23,931 nucleotides of DNA from RPRB01 sp035501615 (GTDB taxonomy: Bacteria > Myxococcota > Myxococcia > Myxococcales > Myxococcaceae): NCBI GenBank assembly GCA_035501615.1, contig DATJVY010000140.1, forward strand, positions 1 through 23,931, given 5' to 3'. Position 1 is the stretch's first letter; each line of letters opens with the position of its first letter. Made by a program: the position numbers and the translations under genes. The notes below the pieces were generated by a model. The model saw nothing but the letters and a program-made list of their open reading frames with translations. It did no database searches and had not been told where the DNA came from. Below are positions 1 through 8,687 of this stretch, piece by piece.

Positions 1-20
1 GCTGTTCAGGCCTCGATCAC

Positions 21-90
21 GGAAACTGTACTGGTCTTCCGGGCGGGAGCCGGATACCTCACCGCCCTCAGCCGACAACCCCGAGGGAGG
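21..90 (+). promoter_or_regulatory. Candidate upstream control region of the MocR-type gene
   Basis: This is the leader of the regulator gene that starts at 98. A GGAA (21-24) and a TTCC (37-40) bracket the string ACTGTACTGGTC, giving an imperfect dyad. MocR-type regulators usually bind short dyads or direct repeats close to their own start, so this is a plausible operator. A strong purine-rich ribosome binding site (GAGGGAGGAG) lies just upstream of the ATG at 98. I cannot assign -35 and -10 boxes with confidence, and the operator idea is inference. Confidence 0.25.
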
Positions 91-97
91 AGTCCCC

Positions 98-1564
98 ATG
101 GCCGTCGCCCGCGCCCACAAGCCGCTCCTGTTCGAGCAGGTGGCCGCGCGCATGCGCGACGCCATCCACGCCGGGATCCTCGCCCCCGGCGACCGGTTGC
201 CCTCCGTCCGCGAGCTCAGCCAGCAGGAGCGGGTCAGCATCTCCACGGTGCTCCAGGCCTACCAGCAGCTCGAGGCCTGGGACCTGGTCGAGGCCAAGCC
301 GCAGTCCGGCCACTACGTCCGGCTGCTCCGGCGCTCACCGCCGCAGGAGCCACCGGTCAGCCGCCCACCCGCCTCCGCCCGCGAGCCGAGCGTCGTGGAG
401 CTGGTCCGGCGGATGTACATGGCGGCCGGCAACGAGCGCATCGTCAACCTCGGAAGCGCGCGACCGTCGAGCAAGCTGCTCCCCACCCGGAAGCTCTCGA
501 AGCTGATCGCCGCGCTCGCGCGCGAGGCCGGCGGGGTCGGCGTGGAGTACGACATGCCTCCGGGGTGGCCGGCGCTCCGCCAGCAGCTCGCACGGCGCTC
601 GCTGGCCTGGGGCTGTCAGCTCGGTCCGGACGACTTCGTCACCACCATCGGCGCGGCCGAGGCGGTGCACCTCAGCCTGCTGGCCACCTGCTGCCGGGGC
701 GACATCGTCGCCGTCGAGTCGCCGGCCTACTACGGCACGCTGCAAGTCCTGGAGATGCTCGAGCTCCGGGCGCTGGAGATGCCCACCCACCCGCGGGAGG
801 GCATGCAGCTCGACGCGCTCGAGGCAGCGCTCAAGAAGCAGCCGATCAAGGCGGTCCTGGTGGTGACCAACTTCTCCAACCCGCTCGGCGGCTGCATGCC
901 CGACGAGAAGAAGGAGGCGCTGGTCCGGCTCTGCGAGCGCGCCGGCGTCCCTCTCATCGAGGACGACATCTACGGAGACCTCTACTTCGGTCCGGCCCGC
1001 CCCCGGGCGGCGAAGAGCTTCGACCGCACCGGCAACGTCCTCTACTGCTCAAGCTTCTCCAAGACGCTCGCCGCCGGCTTCCGGGTGGGCTGGGCCGCGC
1101 CGGGCCGCTTCCGCGAGCGGTTCGAGCTGCTCAAGTTCGCCCAGACCGTCGCCACCCCCACCCTGCCGCAGATGGCCATCGCCGAGTTCCTGCAGCAGGG
1201 CGGCTACGACCGCTTCCTCCGGTCACTGCGGCGCGAGCTGGCGAAGCAGATGGAGCACGTCCGCAACGTCGTGTGCGCCAGCTTCCCCGAGGGCACCCGC
1301 ATGACCCGTCCCGAGGGCGGAGCCATCCTCTGGGTGCAGATGCCGGCGAGCGTCGACGCTCTGAAGCTGCACGAGGAGGCGCTCCGGCGGGGCATCAGCG
1401 TTGCCCCGGGGCCGATCTTCTCCTCCAGCGGGCGGTACCGGAGCTGCATCCGGCTCAACACCGGCAACCCGGACCTCGAGCAGGTCGAGGCGGCGGTCCG
1501 GACGCTGGGCGGCATCGCCCACCGACTGGCCGAGTCCGCGCCCCGGTTCCAGAAGAGCGCCTGA
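98..1564 (+). CDS. MocR-family transcriptional regulator (GntR wHTH plus aminotransferase-like domain)
   Basis: This is a 488-residue protein, the usual size for MocR/PdxR/YdcR regulators. Residues about 8-75 form a GntR-type winged helix (PLLFEQVAARMRDAIHAG, then LAPGDRLPSVRELS). A linker leads to a fold-type I aminotransferase domain from about residue 105 to the end. Visible PLP-site signatures are TNFSNPLGG, the acidic EDDIYGDLYF stretch, and CSSFSKT with Lys322 as the expected Schiff-base lysine. Family knowledge says such proteins bind PLP as an effector and regulate vitamin B6, amino-acid or transporter genes. Which target applies here cannot be read from sequence. The ATG is preceded by a good Shine-Dalgarno. 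The next gene, a DUF1345 membrane protein, starts 80 bases downstream on the same strand and could be co-transcribed or regulated by it. Confidence 0.93.
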   Translation: MAVARAHKPLLFEQVAARMRDAIHAGILAPGDRLPSVRELSQQERVSISTVLQAYQQLEAWDLVEAKPQSGHYVRLLRRSPPQEPPVSRPPASAREPSVVELVRRMYMAAGNERIVNLGSARPSSKLLPTRKLSKLIAALAREAGGVGVEYDMPPGWPALRQQLARRSLAWGCQLGPDDFVTTIGAAEAVHLSLLATCCRGDIVAVESPAYYGTLQVLEMLELRALEMPTHPREGMQLDALEAALKKQPIKAVLVVTNFSNPLGGCMPDEKKEALVRLCERAGVPLIEDDIYGDLYFGPARPRAAKSFDRTGNVLYCSSFSKTLAAGFRVGWAAPGRFRERFELLKFAQTVATPTLPQMAIAEFLQQGGYDRFLRSLRRELAKQMEHVRNVVCASFPEGTRMTRPEGGAILWVQMPASVDALKLHEEALRRGISVAPGPIFSSSGRYRSCIRLNTGNPDLEQVEAAVRTLGGIAHRLAESAPRFQKSA

Positions 1565-1643
1565 CCCGGGCGGGGAACTCCAGCGCGGCGGAGGGCGGGG
1601 CCGTGTACGCTCTCCTCCCGATGAGCAGCCCCCGGAGCGCCCG

Positions 1644-2333
1644 GTGACCGCGGGAGCCCAGTCCCTCCCCGGGAGGACCGCCTTCTGGAGCCCGCGGCGC
1701 GCCCTGGGGCGCCTGCTGCTGGGCGTGCTCGCCGGGGCAGCCACCGCCGCGGCGATCCCCGGTGCGGTGGGCGGGCCGCTGCGCACGGTCGCCGCCTGGG
1801 ATGCGGGTGCGCTCGTGCTCCTGACCATGGTGTGGCGGCTCATCCTCGCCGCCGGGCCCGAGGAGACCGCCCGGCGCGCCGCCGCCGAGGACGTCGGACG
1901 GAGCTTCGTCTGGGCAGTGGTCATCCTCGGGAGCACGGTCAGCCTCTTCGCCGCCACCGTGGCCCTCCGCAACGCGCGCACGATGGCCCCGGAGGCCGAG
2001 CGGCAGCTCGCGCTGCTCTGCCTGCTCGCGGTCGCCACCGCCTGGTTCCTCTGCCACACCTCGTACGCGCTGCGGTACGCCCACCTCTACTACCGCGACG
2101 ATGGCGACCTCGGCGGCCTGGGCTTCCCCGGGACCGAGATGCCGTGCCTGCTCGACTTCGCCTACTACGCCTTCACCATCGGGATGTGCTTCCAGGTGTC
2201 CGACGTGACGGTCACCCAGCACCGCATGCGCCGGGCGACGCTGGGGCACGCCGTGCTCTCCTTCGCCTTCAACACCGCGGTGCTGGCGCTGGCCCTGAAC
2301 CTGCTCTTCGGCCAGCTCACCCCGCCGACCTAG
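1644..2333 (+). CDS. DUF1345 family integral membrane protein
   Basis: A predicted 229-residue inner-membrane protein. I chose the GTG at 1644 because the open frame upstream reads into the 3' end of the MocR gene with non-protein-like composition. About six hydrophobic segments are visible: near residues 20-45, 48-70, 92-113, 124-145, 170-190 and 202-222. The C-terminal half carries the hallmarks of DUF1345: FPG, then an acidic-aromatic DFAYYAFTIGM, then QVSDV, then HAVLSFAFNTAVLALALN. The function of this family is unknown. The start has only a weak ribosome binding site. It lies 125 bases before the M16 peptidase genes, so co-transcription with them is possible but not shown. Confidence 0.85.
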   Translation: MTAGAQSLPGRTAFWSPRRALGRLLLGVLAGAATAAAIPGAVGGPLRTVAAWDAGALVLLTMVWRLILAAGPEETARRAAAEDVGRSFVWAVVILGSTVSLFAATVALRNARTMAPEAERQLALLCLLAVATAWFLCHTSYALRYAHLYYRDDGDLGGLGFPGTEMPCLLDFAYYAFTIGMCFQVSDVTVTQHRMRRATLGHAVLSFAFNTAVLALALNLLFGQLTPPT

Positions 2334-2458
2334 GGACGCAGGACGCGCCGTACCCGCTGGCGGGAGCGCGCGCCGGCCCCGGGCGCAGCGGAGGGTCGAA
2401 CCCGCGCGGCGAATGGTGCAATGTGGCCACCTCTCCTGCCGTTTCGCCCCGGATCTCC

Positions 2459-3796
2459 ATGACCGCCCTGCTCGCGAGCCTCGTGCTCGCCGCCACCCCT
2501 CCGCTGGTCCAGCTCGAGCGCTACACCCTGCCGAACGGGCTGACCGTCATCCTCACCCCCGACCACCGGCTGCCCACGGTGGGCGTGAACCTCTGGTACC
2601 ACGTGGGCGGGGCGAACGAGGCGCCGGGGCGCAGCGGCTTCGCCCACCTCTTCGAGCACCTGATGTTCCAGGGCTCGAAGCACCGCCCGGGAAACGAGCA
2701 GGACTTCGCCGGTCTGCTCGAGGCCGCGGGCAGCTCCGACCTCAACGCGAGCACCTGGAACGACCGCACCAACTACTTCGAGACGCTTCCCGCGAACCAG
2801 CTGGAGCTCGCGCTGTGGTTGGAGAGCGAGCGGATGGCCTTCCTGCTCGACGGCCTGGACCAGAGCAAGCTCGACACCCAGCGCGACGTGGTCCGCAACG
2901 AGCGGCGGCAGAGCATCGAGAACACCCCTTACGGAAAGGCCGAGATCCGGCTGGTCGAGCTGCTCTTCCCGAAGCCGCACCCCTACTACGGAGCGGTGAT
3001 CGGCTCGCACGAGGACCTCCAGGCCGCCACTCTGGAGGAGGTGAAGGCGTTCTTTCGCACCTTCTACGTGCCCGCCAACGCTTCTCTGGTCATCGCCGGC
3101 GACTTCGACCCGGCCCAGGCGAGGACGCTGGTGGAGAAGTACTTCGGCCCCATCCCTCGCTCGCCTCCGCCGGCGCCCCCTGCGGTCCGGACCCTGCCGG
3201 TCCGGACGCAGATCCGGGAGACGCTCACCGACGACGTGCAGCTGTCGCGCCTCTTCGTGGGGGTCATCGCCCCACCCGCCTGGAGCGACGAGGGGTTCGC
3301 GTACGACGTCGCCCAGGAGATCCTCGCCGGGGGGAAGACCGGGAGGCTCTACCGGGCGCTGGTCTTCGACCACCAGGTGGCGCAGGACGTGGACATCGCG
3401 ACGGACAAGAGCACCTTCGGAAGCGAATCCGAGATCCGGATCACGGTGAAGCCGGGTCACCTCCCGGCCGAGGTGGAGACGCTGCTCGACGCCGAGATCG
3501 ACCGGCTCGCCAGCAGCCCTCCCACCGACGCCGAGCTGCACCGCGCCCAGCGCAACATCGAGGCGCGGCTCTACCGCGCGCTGGAACGGCTGAACGGCAA
3601 CGGCGGCCGGGCGGACCTCCTCAACGCCTTCCAGATGTGGCGCGATGACCCGGGCTTCGTGAACCAGGTCGTGGCCCACTACCGCGCCGTCACCCCGGCC
3701 CAGGTGCAGGAGAGCGTGCGCAAGAGCCTTGCCCGGGATGCCCGGGTGGTGCTCATCGTCAACCCCGCTGCACCGCCCACCGCCTCGGCACGATGA
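2459..3796 (+). CDS. M16 family zinc metallopeptidase, catalytic subunit
   Basis: A 445-residue protein of the M16B (pitrilysin-like, short) type. The ATG at 2459 is chosen because it begins a short hydrophobic export signal (MTALLASLVLAATPP) directly before the peptidase domain; upstream in-frame sequence is not protein-like. The zinc motif H-x-x-E-H is intact as His63-Leu-Phe-Glu66-His67. The distal zinc ligand is probably the glutamate in VVRNERRQ (Glu148). The C-terminal M16 half contains GGKTGRLYRAL. M16B enzymes form clam-shell dimers that cut short unfolded peptides. With the export signal, I infer periplasmic or surface peptide degradation. Its stop overlaps the start of the next gene (ATGA, 3793-3796), so the two products are probably translated together as a heterodimer. 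Confidence 0.94.
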   Translation: MTALLASLVLAATPPLVQLERYTLPNGLTVILTPDHRLPTVGVNLWYHVGGANEAPGRSGFAHLFEHLMFQGSKHRPGNEQDFAGLLEAAGSSDLNASTWNDRTNYFETLPANQLELALWLESERMAFLLDGLDQSKLDTQRDVVRNERRQSIENTPYGKAEIRLVELLFPKPHPYYGAVIGSHEDLQAATLEEVKAFFRTFYVPANASLVIAGDFDPAQARTLVEKYFGPIPRSPPPAPPAVRTLPVRTQIRETLTDDVQLSRLFVGVIAPPAWSDEGFAYDVAQEILAGGKTGRLYRALVFDHQVAQDVDIATDKSTFGSESEIRITVKPGHLPAEVETLLDAEIDRLASSPPTDAELHRAQRNIEARLYRALERLNGNGGRADLLNAFQMWRDDPGFVNQVVAHYRAVTPAQVQESVRKSLARDARVVLIVNPAAPPTASAR

Positions 3797-5343
3797 GGAC
3801 GACTCGCATGGCTCGCCTCGCCCCCGTCGCGCTCCACTTTCCGGCGCTTCTCCTGGCCTGCGCCACGCCGGGCCCCTCCGCTCCCTCCGCGACCTCCCCG
3901 GGGGCCCCCGCCGCGGCGCCGGAAGTCCACACGCCCGACGCGCCCTTCCGGCAGGTCCTCCCCGCGGCCGGGCCGCCGGTGGTCTTCCAGCCCCCGGTCC
4001 CCTCGGTCCAGACGCTGAAGAACGGGCTCACGGTGTGGATCGTGGAGCAGCACCAGCTCCCGCTCGCGACCGTGGAGCTGGTCGTCAGAGCCGGAGAGGA
4101 CACCGACCCGTCCGGGCGGCCGGGCACGGCGAGCTTCGTCGCCGACATGCTCGACGAGGGCACCACCCTGCGGGATGCGCCCGCGATCGCCGCCGCGTTC
4201 GAGGACCAGGCGGCCCAGTTCCGGAGCCAGGCCGACAAGGATTCGCTCATCGCCGCGGTCTCCTTCCCCGCCGGCTCGCTGTCCCCGGTGCTGGACGTCT
4301 TCGCCGACTGCGTGCTCCGTCCGGCGTTCAAGCAGAGCGACCTGGAGCGGGTGCGCACGCTCCGCCTCGGGGACCTGGCGCAGCTCGAGGCGGACCCGGC
4401 GCAGATCGGAAGGACGGTGCTCAGCCGCACGGTCTTCGGCGACAACCATCCCTGGGCCTTCCCCGTCACCGGCACCGCCGCGTCGACCAAGGCCGCACGC
4501 GCCGACCAGCTGTCGGCCTGGCACCGCGCCTGGGTTCGGCCGAACAACGCGCTGCTGGTGGTGGTGGGCGATGTCCGCCCCGCGGCGCTGATGGCCGAGC
4601 TGGAGCGCCGCTTCGGAGGCTGGAAGGCGGCGGCGCTCCCGAAGCGCCGCTCGCTCGCGCCGGCCGCGCGCAAGTCGCCGCGGGTGGTGACCGTGGTGGA
4701 CCGGCCGGGAGCGGCGCAGAGCCAGCTCTGGGTCGGCGAGCTCGGGGTGGGGGCGGCGAGCGTCGACCTCTACGCCGCGCAGGTCGCCGCCTCGGTGCTC
4801 GGGGGCGGCTTCAAGTCCCGGCTCAACGCCAACCTCCGCTCCGGCAAGGGCTACACCTACGGGGCGTTCAGCGCCTTCGACGTGCGGCGCGAGCCCGGGC
4901 TCTTCTTCGCGGTCGCGCCGGTGGTCGCCGACAAGACGCCCGAGGCGCTCCACGAGCTGCTGGGCGAGCTCGACCGGCTGCGCGAGGGCGGCGTGGACGA
5001 CACCGAGCTCGCCGACGCCAAGTCGGGGCTCATCCAGAGCCTGCCCGCCGAGTTCCAGACCACGACCGCCACCGCGCTGGCGTTCGGGAGGCTCGTCGCG
5101 CTCGGCCGACCCGCGGACTACTTCGCGCAGTACGTGGCGAAGCTGCAGGCGGTGACCCGGGAGGACGTGGCCCGGGCGGCTCGGGCGCGCTTCGACACGA
5201 AGTCGCTGGCCATCGTGGTGGTGGGTCCGCTGGCCGACCTGCGGCAGCGGCTCGAGGCGCTCGGGCTCGGCGCCATCGCCCTGCGCGATGCCCGCGGCGA
5301 GGCGGTGAAGGCCGCACGCGCCGCCGGTTCCAGCTCCCAGTGA
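3793..5343 (+). CDS. M16 family peptidase-like lipoprotein, non-catalytic partner subunit
   Basis: A 516-residue protein. The N-terminus is a lipoprotein signal with lipobox LLLAC (Cys23), followed by a Pro/Ala/Ser-rich linker and two M16 domains (about residues 70-280 and 290-500). Where the active partner has HxxEH, this protein has S-F-V-A-D (residues 114-118) before MLDEGT, so the zinc ligands are lost. The second domain keeps GGGFKSRLNANLR with KGYTYG (Arg349, Tyr356). In known M16B heterodimers the inactive chain contributes an arginine/tyrosine pair to substrate binding. The 4-base overlap with the catalytic gene supports an obligate pair. Lipid anchoring of this chain would tether the complex to a membrane. 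That the chain is non-catalytic is read from the missing motif; tethering is inferred. Confidence 0.93.
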   Translation: MRTTRMARLAPVALHFPALLLACATPGPSAPSATSPGAPAAAPEVHTPDAPFRQVLPAAGPPVVFQPPVPSVQTLKNGLTVWIVEQHQLPLATVELVVRAGEDTDPSGRPGTASFVADMLDEGTTLRDAPAIAAAFEDQAAQFRSQADKDSLIAAVSFPAGSLSPVLDVFADCVLRPAFKQSDLERVRTLRLGDLAQLEADPAQIGRTVLSRTVFGDNHPWAFPVTGTAASTKAARADQLSAWHRAWVRPNNALLVVVGDVRPAALMAELERRFGGWKAAALPKRRSLAPAARKSPRVVTVVDRPGAAQSQLWVGELGVGAASVDLYAAQVAASVLGGGFKSRLNANLRSGKGYTYGAFSAFDVRREPGLFFAVAPVVADKTPEALHELLGELDRLREGGVDDTELADAKSGLIQSLPAEFQTTTATALAFGRLVALGRPADYFAQYVAKLQAVTREDVARAARARFDTKSLAIVVVGPLADLRQRLEALGLGAIALRDARGEAVKAARAAGSSSQ

Positions 5344-5408
5344 CCTCCGGGCGGCCGAGCGGCCGCTCCCGCGGAGGGTCGGTCCAGGTCCCCACCGACG
5401 CGTCCCAG

Positions 5409-5457
5409 CGAGGCGTCTGACACCTCGTGGTTGGCCGGCGAGGTGACAGACACCTCG
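5409..5457. repeat. Pair of short palindromes (REP-like)
   Basis: Two hairpin-forming units lie in the 276-base gap between the M16 pair and the penicillin acylase gene. Unit one (5409-5427) has arms CGAGGCGT and ACACCTCG around CTG, with one mismatch. Unit two (5439-5457) has perfect 7-base arms CGAGGTG and CACCTCG around ACAGA. They are separated by an 11-base spacer (5428-5438) that contains GGTTGG. The core AGGTG...CACCT recurs at 10498-10512. Arrays of this kind are called REP or BIME elements elsewhere and may act as terminators, mRNA stabilisers or targets of REP-associated transposases. No transposase is present here. The remainder of the gap shows nothing else I can name except a TTGACT at 5558-5563 that lacks a convincing -10 box. 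Confidence 0.6.
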
Positions 5458-5619
5458 TCGCTCGTGACCTCATCACCCTTCGTCATGCGCTCGTCGTGGA
5501 GCGCCTCATGTCTTGCCGCCTTGCGTCATCCCAGGCCCCGCGCGCCGGGAAACGGCCTTGACTTCGGAATCGGTCGTGACGTGATGCGCGGTCCATAGGT
5601 CTCGAGGGAGGGGACGTCG

Positions 5620-8619
5620 ATGAAGCGCATCATTCCAGCCGCGGCGGCGGCTCTGGCAGCGGTCCTGCTGAGCTGCACCAGCCCGCATCTGGCCATCTCC
5701 AGCACCGGCTCCGAGTCCGTTCCCGCAGGAGGCCAGCTCCTCATCCAGGCCCTGCCCCAGGACTCGAGCGGACTCGTCCTCTGGTCGCTCAGCGGGCCGG
5801 GCTACCTTCTCAACATCGCCGGCGAGGTGAACACCTACTACGCGCCGGCGGAGTACGACCCGGCGCACACCAGCGCCACGATCACCGCCAAGCTGAGCGA
5901 CGCGCCGGACGAGGTGCGGACCATCACCGTCACCATCACCCGCCCCAACCAGGCCATCAGCGGCATCCCCGGGCTCTCGACGACGGTGAACGTCGGCTAC
6001 GACACCCGCGACATCCCCACCATCCAGTGCACCAAGACCGTCGATTGCTACGCGGTGCTCGGCTACATCCACGCCCGCGACCGGCTCTTCGAGATGGACT
6101 TCTTCCGCCACGCTGCCCGGGGCACGCTCTCCGAGCTGGTCGGGGACTCGGCGCTGTCGCAGGACGAGGCCATCCGCACCTTCTTCGTCACCCGTGACGG
6201 CCAGTCGATGCCCACGGCGTTCCTCAACCACGTGATGACCGACCCGGAGGTGGGCCCGCGCCTCGATGCCTACACCGCCGGCGTCAACACCTTCATCGCG
6301 CAGGTCCGCGCCGGCGCGGTGCCCCTGCCGGCTGCCTACGGGCAGCTGGTCTATCCCATCAACGGGAGCAGCACGGACGACCTCCCCGATTGGTCCGACA
6401 CCGACACGGTGGCCGTGGTCCGCCTCTTCCAGTTCGAGCTCTCCGAGTCCGCGGAGCAGGAGGCCGACTACGGGCGGTGGGCGCAGACCTGGGCCGCGCT
6501 CATCGGGAGCGGCACCGCCATGGACCCGGGGCAGCTCACCATCGGCCTGTGGATCCAGGCCAAGTCCCCCATCGAGTCCTTCACGCTCGCCGGCACCGGC
6601 GCACCCAACGCGCCCTCCCTCAAGGCATCGCCCCAGACGCTCGATGCGCTTCGCGCCGCGGGCCCCGTCCTCCAGGAGGCCCAGAGGAAGCTCGGGGCGA
6701 TCCGTCAGCTCCGTGCGTTGATCGGCTCGCCGGCCGGCTCCAACAACTGGGTCGTGGACGGGAGCCACACCGACATCGGGAAGGCCTTCGTGGCCAACGA
6801 CCCGCACCTGAATCTGCAGTACCCGTCGAACTTCCACCTCTCCCACCTCATCGGGAGCGAGGACCAGATCAACGTGATGGGTTCCATCTTCCCCGGTCTT
6901 CCGGCAACCCTCATCGGGCGCGGTCCACACGTCGGCTGGGGCGTGACCGTGGTGGGCTACGACGTGACCGACCTCTACGTGGAGACCCTGGTGTTCCAGG
7001 GCCAGACGCCCGTCGGCACCTCGTTCAAGGGGAACACGGTCCCGTTCATCGTGATGCCCCAGACCTACCGCTTCCGCACCGCCACCGGGCTCGCCACCCT
7101 CAGCAACCCCAATCCGGTGCTGGTGGCCCCGCCGCACGGGCCGGTGATCTCGCTGGACGCCACGCACGGCACGGCCATCACCGCGCGGTGGACGGGCCAG
7201 GAGTACAACACCGACGACCTGCGGGCCTTCCTCCGGCTGAACAACGCGGCCAGCGTCGACGACGCCCGGCAGGCGCTCGAGGGTGACCCCGCTCCCGACG
7301 GGGGCCGGTACACCGGCTACTTCACCGGGGCCCAGAACTTCGTCCTCGCCGACGACAACGGGGACATCGGATACGTCCCGCACGCCTGCGTCCCGCAGCG
7401 GCCGTGGGCGGCGACCAGCGCCATCTACCCCTACCCGGTGGTGCCCATGGACGGGCGCGGGAACTTCGAGTGGGCCACCGGCCCCGACGGGGGGCTCCTC
7501 TGCGTGCCGGACGACAAGCTGCCGAAGGCCATCCACTCCAACAAGGGCTACCTGGCCACCGCCAACGCCGACCCGCTCGGCGTCTCCGCGGACAACGACC
7601 CGTACGAGAACAACCCGGGCGGCGTCCCCTACCTCAGCTACGAGTGGGACGACCAGGGCTACCGCATCGCACGCATCCAGGAGGTGCTGGACGCGAAGCT
7701 GGACGGCGGCGCCAAGGTCAGCCTGGCCGACATGCAGGCGCTTCAGACCGACCACGTCTCCATCGTCGCCCGTCCGTTCCAGGCCATCATCCAGGCGATC
7801 GGGGCCGCGAGCTCGCCCAATCCCAACGTGGCCGCAGCCGCCACGATGCTGCTCGGCTGGGCCGCTTCCGGCACCCCGAACGACTGCCCGACGGGGCTCG
7901 CGACGGGCTCGCTCGACCCCGCCGCAGGGGTCAACGACTCGAACGCCACCAACTCCGCGAACTCGGCGGCCTGCCTCCTCTTCCACACCTTCCTCCGCCG
8001 CGTGCTGGAGCAGACCTTCTCCGACGAGGAGGCGGTGGCGGGCGTGGGGCGAAGCCCGGGCAACGAGATCCGCGCGCTCTTGACCCTCTTCTCGGGCGCG
8101 GTGCCCAACCCGAACAACGTCTTCTGCCGCGACGTGAACGCGCAGGGGGCGCCGATCAACAGCAAGACCTGCGTGCAGCAAGTGACCGACGCGCTCGGCT
8201 GGGCGTACGCCACACTGAAGAACACCTACGGCGACGTCTCCAACTGGCGCTGGGGCCGGGTGCACACCGTCACCTTCGCCTTCGTCGTTCCCGGCTACCC
8301 GCTGGTCGACCCGACCTTCCAGCCCGGCCCCTATCCGCGGCCCGGCGGCGCGTGGACGGTGGACGTCGGTGCTCCGACGGGGCTCAGCTCGGCGGACCTG
8401 TCGTTCCGGATGGGTTCTGCCGGAAACGTCCGCTGGCTGGCGTCGCTCGATGGGACCGTGGCGAACACGTACATGCAGCTGCCCGGAGTGGAGAGCGGCG
8501 GTCCGTATCCCTTCGGTCAGCAGACGATGCTGACCGACTGGGTGACGAACACGTACTTCAACTTCCCCTTCCAGGCGTCCGACGTGGCCTCGGTGCGGAC
8601 CGAGAGCTACACGCCGTAG
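5620..8619 (+). CDS. Penicillin acylase family (Ntn-hydrolase) lipoprotein with N-terminal Ig-like domain
   Basis: A 999-residue protein, longer than the usual 750-850 of this family. The ATG follows a strong GGGAGGGG ribosome binding site. The N-terminus is a lipoprotein signal (VLLSC, Cys19). Residues about 22-112 look like an Ig-like beta domain, which explains the extra length. The acylase begins near residue 120 with VGYDTRDIPTI and GYIHARDRLFEMDFFRHAARG. After a spacer, GSNNWVV gives Ser374, the expected autocatalytic cleavage point and N-terminal nucleophile of the beta chain. It is followed by ANDPHL (residues 392-397). Asn649 in LATANADP is a candidate oxyanion-hole asparagine. Family members hydrolyse amides such as penicillin G, cephalosporins or acyl-homoserine lactones. 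The natural substrate here is unknown; antibiotic or quorum-signal degradation is only one possibility. Anchoring to a membrane is inferred from the lipobox. Confidence 0.93.
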   Translation: MKRIIPAAAAALAAVLLSCTSPHLAISSTGSESVPAGGQLLIQALPQDSSGLVLWSLSGPGYLLNIAGEVNTYYAPAEYDPAHTSATITAKLSDAPDEVRTITVTITRPNQAISGIPGLSTTVNVGYDTRDIPTIQCTKTVDCYAVLGYIHARDRLFEMDFFRHAARGTLSELVGDSALSQDEAIRTFFVTRDGQSMPTAFLNHVMTDPEVGPRLDAYTAGVNTFIAQVRAGAVPLPAAYGQLVYPINGSSTDDLPDWSDTDTVAVVRLFQFELSESAEQEADYGRWAQTWAALIGSGTAMDPGQLTIGLWIQAKSPIESFTLAGTGAPNAPSLKASPQTLDALRAAGPVLQEAQRKLGAIRQLRALIGSPAGSNNWVVDGSHTDIGKAFVANDPHLNLQYPSNFHLSHLIGSEDQINVMGSIFPGLPATLIGRGPHVGWGVTVVGYDVTDLYVETLVFQGQTPVGTSFKGNTVPFIVMPQTYRFRTATGLATLSNPNPVLVAPPHGPVISLDATHGTAITARWTGQEYNTDDLRAFLRLNNAASVDDARQALEGDPAPDGGRYTGYFTGAQNFVLADDNGDIGYVPHACVPQRPWAATSAIYPYPVVPMDGRGNFEWATGPDGGLLCVPDDKLPKAIHSNKGYLATANADPLGVSADNDPYENNPGGVPYLSYEWDDQGYRIARIQEVLDAKLDGGAKVSLADMQALQTDHVSIVARPFQAIIQAIGAASSPNPNVAAAATMLLGWAASGTPNDCPTGLATGSLDPAAGVNDSNATNSANSAACLLFHTFLRRVLEQTFSDEEAVAGVGRSPGNEIRALLTLFSGAVPNPNNVFCRDVNAQGAPINSKTCVQQVTDALGWAYATLKNTYGDVSNWRWGRVHTVTFAFVVPGYPLVDPTFQPGPYPRPGGAWTVDVGAPTGLSSADLSFRMGSAGNVRWLASLDGTVANTYMQLPGVESGGPYPFGQQTMLTDWVTNTYFNFPFQASDVASVRTESYTP

Positions 8620-8687
8620 CGACGGTGAAGGGAGGGGGCGTCCGGGCGGCGCTCCCTCCTGCTTCGGGGTAGAACGGCCCCGAGCGC

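Noticed and set aside
5558..5586. TTGACT as a sigma-70 -35 box for the acylase gene
   Set aside because: No acceptable -10 hexamer lies 16-18 bases downstream; only the -35 resemblance remains.
5506..8265. Open minus-strand frame of about 919 codons opposite the penicillin acylase gene
   Set aside because: Composition is Gly/Arg/Val/Asp-rich with no recognisable domain; it mirrors the third-position GC bias of the plus-strand gene, which has clear catalytic motifs.
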